This document shows positions 1 through 5,441 of a DNA stretch of 5,441 bases, piece after piece. The DNA comes from Kiritimatiellia bacterium (GTDB lineage: Bacteria > Verrucomicrobiota > Kiritimatiellia > RFP12 > DVOR01): the NCBI GenBank assembly GCA_017457555.1, contig JAFTHG010000230.1, positions 1 through 5,441 of the forward strand, in the 5' to 3' direction. Numbering within the stretch: the stretch's first letter is position 1; every line of letters begins with the position of its first letter. The notes beneath the pieces were generated by a model that did no database searches, was not told the origin of the DNA, and saw only the letters and a list, made by a program, of their open reading frames with translations. A program made the translations under genes and the position numbers.

Positions 1-848
1 ATCAAACGCACTTTGGCCGTAAAGATACCTTTATCGCCATTGGCGGCGGTGCTGTGCAAGACACAGTTGGCTATGCCGCTGCGTTGATTCATCGCGGGTG
101 CAGGATGATTCGTGTAAACAGCACGACCCTGTCGCAAGCCGATGCCGGCGTGGGCGTCAAGAATGGCATTGACTACGCCTCCGGTAAGAATTTCCTGGGC
201 ACTTTCGCTGTGCCGTATGCTGTGATTAATGATACAGCACTGTTGACGACGCTCTCGGATAAAGACTGGCGCAATGGAATTGCAGAAGCAGTGAAGGTGG
301 CGGTCATTAAGGATGCGGCATTCCTGCAATGGATTCAGGAGCATACGGATGCGCTTCGGATGCGAGATCTGGATGTGATGGAATATCTGGTACAACGCAC
401 TGCAGAATTGCATTTGATGCATATTGCTTATGGTGGCGACCCCTTTGAACGTGGTACGGCGCGGCCGTTGGACTTTGGCCATTGGTGTGCACATCGTTTG
501 GAGTCGATTACCTGCTGGCAAATCTCGCATGGTGAAGCCGTGGCGGTAGGGATTGCGCTGGATATGCTGTACGCCTCGCTTCTGGGAATGGTGTCCGGAA
601 CGGAAGCGGCCCGTGTGATTGCCACGTTGCAGGAGTGTGGGCTTAAGGTGTGGTGTGACGAATTGACGCTTCGTGCGACGGATGGTAAGTTGGCGATTAT
701 GGAGGGATTGCGGCAATTCCGTGAACATCTCGGCGGCCAACTGTGCGTGACACTGCCCAAAGGTTTGGGCGATAAGTGTGAAGTGCACGAAATGAATGAA
801 ACCCTTTTAGAACAAGCAGTGCAGATGCTGCGCGAGCGTTTTGCTTGA
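1..848 (+). CDS. eboD: EboD-type sugar-phosphate cyclase (3-dehydroquinate synthase superfamily), 5' truncated
   Basis: The frame is open from base 3 to the TGA at 846-848, giving 282 residues; the start lies left of the window and roughly 100 N-terminal residues are missing. The family binds NAD and a metal ion and cyclises phosphorylated sugars. Visible marks are the GGG of the NAD site (42-50) followed by an aspartate, the STTLSQADAGVGVKNG stretch matching the PTT..Q.D.GVGVKN core, and the three expected metal ligands: Glu (285-287, in IAEAVK), His (480-482, in DFGHW) and His (528-530, in HGEAV). The GGDPFE and RPLDFGHW motifs replace the NFGHT pattern of true AroB and, as I remember cyanobacterial sequences, are typical of EboD from the ebo cluster, whose product is poorly defined. 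One oddity is NSTT in place of PTT. No other ebo gene follows; any partners would be upstream. Housekeeping AroB is less likely; cyclase membership is nearly certain. Confidence 0.85.
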   Translation, partial: QTHFGRKDTFIAIGGGAVQDTVGYAAALIHRGCRMIRVNSTTLSQADAGVGVKNGIDYASGKNFLGTFAVPYAVINDTALLTTLSDKDWRNGIAEAVKVAVIKDAAFLQWIQEHTDALRMRDLDVMEYLVQRTAELHLMHIAYGGDPFERGTARPLDFGHWCAHRLESITCWQISHGEAVAVGIALDMLYASLLGMVSGTEAARVIATLQECGLKVWCDELTLRATDGKLAIMEGLRQFREHLGGQLCVTLPKGLGDKCEVHEMNETLLEQAVQMLRERFA

Positions 849-852
849 AGAG

Positions 853-857
853 AAGGA
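853..857 (+). promoter_or_regulatory. Ribosome binding site of the kinase gene
   Basis: AAGGA lies six bases before the ATG at 864, in the 15-base gap after the cyclase stop. It fixes the kinase start, and the short gap with no room for a promoter supports co-transcription with the cyclase. Confidence 0.8.
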
Positions 858-863
858 ACTCCC

Positions 864-3212
864 ATGATTGAGACTGGAATTGTTGCTCAGGCGGTTGACG
901 TACCGAAGTGCCCGGAGTGTGGGGCGGAGTTGCCCGCAGGATTAACACCTTTGTCAAAGACTACGTGCCCGACGTGTCAAAAAAGCGTAATGGTGCCGGG
1001 ACGTCTGGGACAGTATCACCTGCATCGTCTGATTGGTGCTGGTGGCATGGGTGCTGTTTATGAGGGCATTGATACCGGCTTACAACGTAAGATTGCCGTT
1101 AAGGTGATTTTGCGTGAAAAGGCTGAGGAGGACGCTTCTTTTATTGAAAGCTTTAAGCGTGAGGCGCAGTCTGCGGCCCGGTTGAACAGCCCTAACATCG
1201 TAGGTGTCTATGCTTTCGGTGAGAGTGAGGGGCAGCCTTATTTGGTGATGGAGTTGGTTCAACCTGATGCGTTGGATAAGATGATGGCGGATGGTCCCGT
1301 CAATGCGTCAACAGTGATGGCGATTGGCCGTCAGGTGGCACAGGGATTGAAAGCCGCTGCCGAACAGGGGCTGGTGCATGGTGATGTGAAGCCCGAGAAT
1401 ATTCTCATCAATGAGGCTCGTGAAGCGAAATTGGCAGACTTCGGTATCGCAGCACTTGCAGGGGCAAAGGCCGCCGCCAATAACGAAGTGTGGGGCACAC
1501 CTTATTATGTTGCTCCGGAAACGTTGCGCCGTCAAAAGGTGGATTTGCGCGCAGATATCTACTCCTTGGGCGCAACACTTTATCATGCGATTGCCGGTGT
1601 GCCACCCTTTGATGGCGAAACGGCGGTTGATGTGATGAAGGCCCGTCTGCTTGGTCCTGCGAAACCGCTGCTTGAAGTGGCGCCCTCTTGCCCGGAAGCG
1701 ATTGCCAAGATTGTGATGCGAATGTTGGAGGCAGAACCCATCCGCCGCTATCCGAACTATGATTCGTTATTGGCTGATATCAATAAGGGAGTTGGCTCCG
1801 GGAAGAGTGGCGGTAAACGCGTGGTGCTGAAGAGTGCGAAATCAAAGACCACCAACGCCACCGTTTCTTTCAGCAAGCCTTCGCAGCCGATGACACCGGT
1901 GGAGAATGTGAATGCACCGCTCTTCCAGAAGGATAAAAAGGGTTTGAGCAAGGGTGCGATTATCGGCATCGGTGCAGGTATTGGCGTGGCGGCTTTGGCC
2001 GTGCTGGGGATTATCATCGCCTTAGTGGTGAAGGCTGCGAAGAAGAGCCCCGCTCCGGAGACCGCACCTTCTGCAGCCGTGGCGCCCGGTTTGTCGCAAG
2101 AAGCGTTGCAGTCAAAGGCTGATGCCGCAGCATTGGCGACCCTTGGCAAGCAGATTGAGGCCGCGTATGCAACGCAGATTGCAGGTCAAAAGGCTGTCAC
2201 TTCGCTGAAGGATCGCATGATTAATCGGGCAAAACGTGCCGTATTACCCGAACAGGAAAGTTGGCTTTCGCAACAGGAAGGGGAGGCTCCCACAGAGATG
2301 TTGCGCGAATTGCAGAAGATGTTTGCACGTCAGGATGCAATCGCAGCAGCGGTTTCCGCAACCGAGGCTCTGCGGACAAAGTTGGATGATTGGCGCACCA
2401 ATTACGACAATGCTTCCGAAGTCATCGCTCAGGCAAATGAAGCTGTTGCAGCCTATGAGGCACTTCCAGAAGTGAAGGTGTTTGAGGCGAATGTGAAGGC
2501 AATTAAGGCGGCTGAAAAGAATTGGAAGCGTGTTGTGGATAAGGCACGCGAAGAGATGGAAAAGGCCGTCGCAGAACAGCAGGAGAATGAACGGAAGGCC
2601 AAGATTGCCGAACGCGAGCGTCTCGCCGCCGAGCAGGCAAAGCGGGATATTGAAGAAGAGGTAGCCTCGGTAGCAACGATTGAGGTGGAGATTACGGGTG
2701 ACTTGGATAAGTTCATGCCCGAAGCGGCTCTGGCCTCCTTCAAGACGCGTCAGGCCCGCTTGAAGAGTGCAGAGGCAAAGGCTGCTGCAGAGGTCGTAGG
2801 CGAACGCATCGCTGCATTCCAGAAGCTGAAAGCCTACTGGTTGGATGCTATTCAGAAGGGGCAGTTTAAGACAATGGGTGTCACTGCGGCCGATGTGAAT
2901 ACGATTACGGTAAATAAGAAGTCGCAATCGTGGCAACAATTCGTGGCCAATCAGCAGATGATGGCTTTCCGTATGATTCAGGCTTCAATTGTGGATGATT
3001 CGGGAGCGCGTGCATTGCGTGCTTCGGATCGTGCAGAATTGGCGGTGGGCGCGCACCTCTTCGTGCATAAGTATTTTGGTTCGGCGATGGTTGAGAAGTC
3101 GAAGGCGCTCCGTGATGCGGTGGCAAAGCTGGCTGCCCTGGCTGAGAGTCTGCCGGGGTCCAAGGCGAAGTTTGAACGCTTGGTTGCACCGGCTGCCGAA
3201 TCTGCGGAATAA
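864..3212 (+). CDS. Zinc-ribbon transmembrane Ser/Thr protein kinase with long coiled-coil C-terminal region
   Basis: This is a 782-residue Hanks-type kinase. Residues 16-38 form a zinc ribbon (C16, C19, C35, C38). The kinase domain spans about 50-305 and looks complete: glycine loop G58-x-G60-x-x-G63, lysine K80, helix-C E100, catalytic loop H172-G173-D174 with K176 and N179, D192-F193-G194, A217-P218-E219, and D231. The catalytic loop reads HGDVKPEN, so the arginine of HRD is replaced by glycine (a non-RD kinase), which in other kinases often means no need for activation-loop phosphorylation. A basic, Ser/Thr-rich linker (306-360) leads to one membrane helix (365-389), a Pro/Ala stretch, then about 370 mostly helical residues with a charged coiled coil near 550-600. 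I recognise no known sensor domain there. The inferred topology is a cytoplasmic kinase with an exported helical tail. It probably shares an operon with the cyclase; targets are unknown. Confidence 0.95.
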   Translation: MIETGIVAQAVDVPKCPECGAELPAGLTPLSKTTCPTCQKSVMVPGRLGQYHLHRLIGAGGMGAVYEGIDTGLQRKIAVKVILREKAEEDASFIESFKREAQSAARLNSPNIVGVYAFGESEGQPYLVMELVQPDALDKMMADGPVNASTVMAIGRQVAQGLKAAAEQGLVHGDVKPENILINEAREAKLADFGIAALAGAKAAANNEVWGTPYYVAPETLRRQKVDLRADIYSLGATLYHAIAGVPPFDGETAVDVMKARLLGPAKPLLEVAPSCPEAIAKIVMRMLEAEPIRRYPNYDSLLADINKGVGSGKSGGKRVVLKSAKSKTTNATVSFSKPSQPMTPVENVNAPLFQKDKKGLSKGAIIGIGAGIGVAALAVLGIIIALVVKAAKKSPAPETAPSAAVAPGLSQEALQSKADAAALATLGKQIEAAYATQIAGQKAVTSLKDRMINRAKRAVLPEQESWLSQQEGEAPTEMLRELQKMFARQDAIAAAVSATEALRTKLDDWRTNYDNASEVIAQANEAVAAYEALPEVKVFEANVKAIKAAEKNWKRVVDKAREEMEKAVAEQQENERKAKIAERERLAAEQAKRDIEEEVASVATIEVEITGDLDKFMPEAALASFKTRQARLKSAEAKAAAEVVGERIAAFQKLKAYWLDAIQKGQFKTMGVTAADVNTITVNKKSQSWQQFVANQQMMAFRMIQASIVDDSGARALRASDRAELAVGAHLFVHKYFGSAMVEKSKALRDAVAKLAALAESLPGSKAKFERLVAPAAESAE

Positions 3213-3217
3213 ATGAA

Positions 3218-3254
3218 CCGTCACGTCCCCCGGAGAGGGGCGGCTTCCGGACGG
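3218..3254 (+). other. GC-rich foldable leader element between kinase stop and terminator
   Basis: An outer stem CCGTC (3218-3222) with GACGG (3250-3254) can enclose an inner stem of CG plus CCCC (3224-3230, with one bulged T) against GGGGCG (3237-3242). It sits three bases before the terminator stem. It could be part of the kinase 3' end, or the first hairpin of an attenuator-like leader for the protease gene. It matches no riboswitch class I can name. Confidence 0.35.
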
Positions 3255-3257
3255 ATG

Positions 3258-3307
3258 AAAGACCTTTGGACGCATTCGGTAGAATGACTCCAGAGGTCTT
3301 TTTTTTT
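3258..3307 (+). terminator. Strong intrinsic terminator after the kinase gene
   Basis: Bases 3258-3270 pair with 3289-3301 over 13 bp with a single G-T pair. The 18-base loop can extend the hairpin with CATTC (3273-3277) against GAATG (3282-3286), closing on GGTA. A run of nine T follows (3299-3307). It lies about 45 bases after the kinase stop, as expected for the end of the cyclase-kinase unit, but it ends only 26 bases before the next start codon. Confidence 0.92.
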
Positions 3308-3323
3308 GCGGAAAGGGCGTCAC

Positions 3324-3329
3324 AAGGAG
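3324..3329 (+). promoter_or_regulatory. Ribosome binding site of the M50-like protease gene
   Basis: AAGGAG lies four bases before ATG 3334 but only one base before the in-frame GTG at 3331, so ATG 3334 is the better start. Confidence 0.8.
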
Positions 3330-3333
3330 TGTG

Positions 3334-4074
3334 ATGAAACGCTTGATGCTGATGATTGTGGCTTTTGTTGGGCTTCCTCTCGTCTGGGTGCTCTGGCATT
3401 GTCTGCTCAAAACCTTTGCGGTGGACTGGGTAAATACGCCCTTCTGGACGCTTCCCCGCGTGGGATTCCTCGTGGGATGTGTGGTTATGGCGGCACTCTA
3501 TGTGTGGCGTGGTAAACAGTTTGTCGTGCTTTATGTCTTTGCCCACGAGATGACACATGCCCTTGCAGGACTACTTTTCTTTGCTAAAATTCATCAGATC
3601 AGCATCCGCGCTTCCGGAGGTTTTGTGCGCCTCTCTAAAGGAAATCTCGTGATTACGCTGGCACCCTATTGCGTGCCGTTCTACCTTCTGCTCGCTGTGC
3701 TGCTCTACGGCATCTTACAAATCTGCCTACCCGACCTCTTACCCTTCTGGGTGTGGTCCTTTCTCTTTGGTATGGCGGTTATCTTTCACCTTTGTTTTAC
3801 TGCCGATGCGCTCCTTTCGGTTTCCCAACCCGACACGCATGAATACGGCCGCTTTTTCTCATGGTGGTTTATCTTGGTGGCCAACCTCTTTTTTGCCCTT
3901 TGGGCTGTAACGGTGACCTCGCCCAATTACACTTTACGTTCGCAGACGCATCAGGTCGTGCTTGCCACACGCACGGCCTACGGTCACGTCTATACGCTTG
4001 CGAACCGTCTGGGGGTGCAGGGGAAAACGCTTTTCAAAAAAACGCAGCCCCAACAACGTGAAAGGAGTCTGTGA
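3334..4074 (+). CDS. M50-like integral membrane zinc metallopeptidase
   Basis: This 246-residue, very hydrophobic protein has about six membrane helices (near 5-25, 43-58, 63-83, 105-130, 135-155 and 173-193) and a polar tail of about 50 residues. Helix 3 carries HEMTH (71-75), the HExxH zinc-protease signature, placed inside the membrane as in site-2-protease relatives. The following GGFVRLSKGN segment and LAPY motif (109-112) fit compact M50 proteins as I remember them. D167 in QPDT (165-167), or D158, could be the third zinc ligand that the NPDG-type motif supplies in classical M50 proteases. There is no PDZ or CBS domain, so it is a minimal form. The substrate is unknown; the family cuts membrane-embedded segments, often of anti-sigma factors. 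The gene ends inside the sirtuin start (TGATG). It could instead be an inactive membrane homologue, since the third ligand is not firmly identified. Confidence 0.8.
   Translation: MKRLMLMIVAFVGLPLVWVLWHCLLKTFAVDWVNTPFWTLPRVGFLVGCVVMAALYVWRGKQFVVLYVFAHEMTHALAGLLFFAKIHQISIRASGGFVRLSKGNLVITLAPYCVPFYLLLAVLLYGILQICLPDLLPFWVWSFLFGMAVIFHLCFTADALLSVSQPDTHEYGRFFSWWFILVANLFFALWAVTVTSPNYTLRSQTHQVVLATRTAYGHVYTLANRLGVQGKTLFKKTQPQQRERSL
4061..4067 (+). promoter_or_regulatory. Ribosome binding site of the sirtuin gene, inside the protease gene
   Basis: AAAGGAG lies six bases before ATG 4074, a normal spacing; the in-frame GTG at 4071 would have only three bases. The site is within the last codons of the protease gene, which together with the TGATG overlap suggests translational coupling. 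Confidence 0.8.
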
Positions 4075-4832
4075 TGAATTTAGTTGGCGAATTGCATGAT
4101 TTGATTCTCTCGTCCACCAATACCGTGGTTTTCACGGGCGCAGGTGTTTCCACTGCCAGCGGTATCCGGGATTTCCGTGGAAAAAACGGCATCTATAATG
4201 ACACCTTTCAGGGTTACCGCGTGGAAGAACTCTTTGGAATTGACCTCTTCAATGCGGATCCCACCCTCTTTTACACATGGGCAAAGGATTTTGTTTACGA
4301 CCTTGACGCCTTTCAACCGTGCACCGTGCACAATGTCCTCGCACGGTTGGAGCGCGCCGGACTCATCAAAGCCGTCATTACACAGAATATCGATCGCTTA
4401 CACACCTTAGCCGGTTCGCAACGTGTTCTGGAAGTACACGGTTCGCCCTCCAATCACCATTGCCGCACCTGCGGAGCCTCCGCCACTTACGACACCATCG
4501 CCCCCATTGTCCAAGCCGGACAAGTCCCGCGTTGCGCCTGTGGCGGCGTATTCAAACCTGACATCGTTTTCTATGGTGAAGCCCTCCCGGAAGACATTTT
4601 TTCGCAAGCCGTCACAGCCTGCCAGGAAGCCGATCTCATGCTCGTCCTCGGCAGCTCCTTAACCGTCTATCCTGCTGCCGCCCTTCCAGAAGAAGCCTAT
4701 CGGTGCGGCGCCCGTATCGTTATCGTCAATGATTCGCCCACCGCACTTGACCGACGGGCCATTCTGAAATTAGACGATTTGACCGACACCTTTACTCAAC
4801 TGTGCGACCTCCTGAATGGCAGTATCCCCTGA
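4074..4832 (+). CDS. NAD-dependent protein deacetylase, Sir2 family (sirtuin)
   Basis: This is a full-length single-domain sirtuin of 252 residues that removes acyl groups from lysine using NAD, giving nicotinamide and O-acetyl-ADP-ribose; it should be cytoplasmic. Visible motifs are GAGVS (22-26) and GIRDFRG (30-36) of the NAD site, TQNID (103-107), catalytic H122 in HGS, a structural zinc site C130-x-x-C133 and C154-x-C156, the FKPDIVFYGE segment (160-169), GSSLTV (193-198) and VIVND near the end. The sequence resembles Thermotoga maritima Sir2 (FYxxAK, AVITQNIDRLH, VYPAAELP-like motifs), pointing to a class U deacetylase. The YxxR pair that CobB and SIRT5 use for succinyl-lysine is absent: Y67 is followed by A70. 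ATG 4074 is chosen over GTG 4071 from ribosome-site spacing. It is co-transcribed with the protease. Base composition is C-rich, unlike the kinase gene. Confidence 0.96.
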   Translation: MNLVGELHDLILSSTNTVVFTGAGVSTASGIRDFRGKNGIYNDTFQGYRVEELFGIDLFNADPTLFYTWAKDFVYDLDAFQPCTVHNVLARLERAGLIKAVITQNIDRLHTLAGSQRVLEVHGSPSNHHCRTCGASATYDTIAPIVQAGQVPRCACGGVFKPDIVFYGEALPEDIFSQAVTACQEADLMLVLGSSLTVYPAAALPEEAYRCGARIVIVNDSPTALDRRAILKLDDLTDTFTQLCDLLNGSIP

Positions 4833-4869
4833 AAAAAGACGCCGCACCTGAGAGCCCCTTTCGCGTCTT
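4832..4869 (-). terminator. Intrinsic terminator on the minus strand, overlapping the sirtuin stop
   Basis: AAGACGC (4836-4842) pairs perfectly with GCGTCTT (4863-4869) across a 20-base loop. Six A at 4832-4837 become a six-T tract when read on the minus strand, giving stem then T-run, the intrinsic terminator layout. On the plus strand only two T end the stem, so it would be weak for the sirtuin transcript, though the hairpin may serve both directions. Its orientation implies a leftward transcript from the region to the right. Confidence 0.6.
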
Positions 4870-5113
4870 AACAGTGTCTACGCTGGCTGTCCTGCACCGC
4901 AGACAACCACTCTGAACCCTGGCGTAACCAGTCACACTGGCAGTGCTGTGGCGTAGCCACTACATGCTTAGCAGGGGCGGTATCGATCTGTCTCGGATGG
5001 AGCGAGCACCGCACCCTTTTGCCAGTCGCTTTGCTCCTTGACTCGACAAGCTCGTACCCAATTGCGTCTTTGCGGTAAAAATCTGGCAGTCCCATGGCGC
5101 AGCCGCCCTGCGC
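4870..5113 (-). other. Unassigned hairpin-rich block; candidate minus-strand noncoding RNA or interspersed repeat
   Basis: No gene here is convincing. A 75-codon minus-strand frame starts at ATG 5093-5095 but has no ribosome site (its leader is the GC hairpin 5097-5113) and resembles nothing I know. A plus-strand frame (4872-5079) has no good start codon. Short palindromes crowd one part: 4919-4931, 4928-4940, 4935-4945 and 4948-4960 lie within 42 bases and partly exclude each other. TGCCAG (5021-5026) can pair with CTGGCA (5083-5088), and GCGCAG (5097-5102) with CTGCGC (5108-5113). The minus-strand terminator at its left end and AT-rich DNA at its right end fit a leftward RNA of about 250-300 bases. 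I see no clear promoter and recognise no RNA family; a repeat family is equally possible. Confidence 0.35.
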
Positions 5114-5333
5114 AGCAAGATCACTTTTTTCACTTTTTGTCGTTATTTTTTACGATTTGAAAATTTTTCTTGTGGATTCGCGTTTTCCGCTGATTTTTGG
5201 CCAAAAATGGGCGTTTTTGCAAAGTTTGACAAATTCACTTAAGTCTTTGAGTGGCAGTGACTTATGATGAAAAAGGGGCAAAATTAACTCGTCTACAGCG
5301 GCTTCGTTGCCGAAAAAGTGCCTCTTGGTGGGT
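5114..5333. other. AT-rich intergenic spacer
   Basis: The stretch is rich in T and A runs, especially 5124-5170, with repeated CACTTTTT and short motifs such as GCGTTTT seen twice. It holds the 5193-5208 palindrome, a weak TTGACA at 5226-5231 with no matching -10 box at 16-18 bases, and a 7-bp hairpin with one G-T pair at 5236-5253. No reading frame with a start and ribosome site is visible. It is best viewed as a regulatory spacer between the block on its left and whatever lies right of the window. Confidence 0.5.
5193..5208. repeat. Perfect 16-bp palindrome in the AT-rich spacer
   Basis: ATTTTTGG is followed directly by its reverse complement CCAAAAAT. A gapless 16-bp dyad of this kind is typical of a dimeric regulator's operator. 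I cannot name a binding protein, and chance is more likely in AT-rich DNA than elsewhere. Confidence 0.55.
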
Positions 5334-5337
5334 CGGT

Positions 5338-5365
5338 TTGAAGGCCGTTTTTTGGGGGGTAAAAT
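5338..5365 (+). promoter_or_regulatory. Possible plus-strand sigma-70-type promoter
   Basis: TTGAAG (5338-5343) and TAAAAT (5360-5365) are separated by 16 bases, matching the consensus at four and five of six positions. Transcription would start near 5372, right at the edge of the palindrome array, and run off the right end. A weak hairpin followed by six T (5334-5353) overlaps it and could instead be a terminator. Promoters of this lineage are not well known to me, so this is tentative. Confidence 0.3.
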
Positions 5366-5373
5366 ACTATTTT

Positions 5374-5441
5374 GACCTCAACGAGGGCCTCGTCCACCTT
5401 ACGCGAGGGCCTCGTTGAGGTCGAGTGAGGCCCTCGTTCAC
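5374..5441. repeat. Array of three palindromic cores with a 22-base period, cut by window end
   Basis: The core is GAGG, one base, CCTCGT, itself a near-palindrome (ideal form AACGAGG-N-CCTCGTT). Copies are centred at 5387, 5409 and 5431, exactly 22 bases apart. Copies 1 and 2 share 12 identical bases (CGAGGGCCTCGT); copy 3 has C in the centre. The first two also form a larger inverted repeat: 5374-5392 against 5404-5422, 19 bp with one mismatch and an 11-base loop. The period is not a multiple of three, arguing against a coding repeat, and is close to two helical turns, so proteins on each core would face the same side. It may continue beyond the window. Confidence 0.7.

Noticed and set aside
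2244..2939. 231-codon minus-strand frame opposite the kinase tail
   Set aside because: It lies antisense to a well-supported gene, is Cys- and Leu-rich low-quality sequence, and reflects the strong G over C bias of the coding strand.
2905..3558. 217-codon minus-strand frame across the kinase end, terminator and protease start
   Set aside because: It runs through a clear plus-strand intrinsic terminator and two well-supported genes and has no recognisable domain.
4872..5079. Plus-strand open frame of 68 codons after the sirtuin
   Set aside because: It begins at a stop codon boundary with no ATG or GTG near its beginning and no ribosome site; it is probably a by-product of C-rich composition.
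4868..5095. 75-codon minus-strand reading frame
   Set aside because: It has no ribosome binding site, starts right after a GC-rich hairpin, resembles no protein I know, and overlaps the dense palindromes and the terminator stem.
5170..5179. DnaA box and replication origin in the AT-rich spacer
   Set aside because: TGTGGATTC matches a DnaA box at only seven of nine positions and stands alone; the GC skew change also points towards a terminus and lies elsewhere.
4830..5300. Complete or permuted tmRNA gene on the minus strand
   Set aside because: Only the CTAAGCATGTAGT segment matches. The 5' GGTTTCGAC motif, a T-arm with GGTTCRA, the acceptor stem and a recognisable tag frame were not found.
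5293..5439. Minus-strand frame open to the right edge, possible C-terminus of an outside gene
   Set aside because: No start is visible, and it passes through the 22-base non-triplet repeat array, so the open frame is probably accidental.
5374..5441. CRISPR array at the right end
   Set aside because: The period is only 22 bases with a 12-base shared core, leaving 10 bases between cores; repeats and spacers of CRISPR size are absent.

Overview
The window carries four co-directional plus-strand genes, the first cut by the left edge, followed by about 600 bases with no convincing protein gene. GC content is moderate. The protein types (an EboD-type sugar-phosphate cyclase, a zinc-ribbon Ser/Thr kinase with an HGD catalytic loop and a long coiled-coil tail, a compact M50-like membrane protease and a Thermotoga-type sirtuin) suggest a PVC-superphylum bacterium (Verrucomicrobiota, Lentisphaerota or Kiritimatiellota). 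That placement is inferred from memory of protein families; no ribosomal marker is present.

Layout. (1) Bases 3-848: C-terminal three quarters of an EboD-type cyclase. (2) Bases 864-3212: a 782-residue transmembrane Ser/Thr kinase starting 15 bases later, probably in the same operon. (3) Bases 3213-3330: a GC-rich fold, then a strong intrinsic terminator with a 13-bp stem and nine T, ending only 26 bases before the next start codon. (4) Bases 3334-4074: a six-helix membrane protein with HEMTH, probably an M50-like zinc protease. (5) Bases 4074-4832: a Sir2 deacetylase whose ATG shares one base with the protease stop (TGATG), so the two are probably translationally coupled. (6) Bases 4832-4869: a hairpin that reads as an intrinsic terminator on the minus strand. 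(7) Bases 4870-5113: a hairpin-rich block with no credible gene, perhaps a minus-strand RNA or an interspersed repeat. (8) Bases 5114-5360: AT-rich spacer with a perfect 16-bp palindrome. (9) Bases 5360-5441: a possible plus-strand promoter followed by three near-palindromic cores spaced exactly 22 bases centre to centre, running to the window edge.

How the parts fit. Two transcription units are likely: eboD-like gene plus kinase, ended by the strong terminator, then protease plus sirtuin. GC skew on the plus strand changes from strongly G-rich in the first unit to C-rich in the sirtuin, although all genes point the same way; a switch in that direction is what a replication terminus would give, but other explanations are open. 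The least explained parts are the block with its minus-strand terminator and the 22-bp palindrome array.
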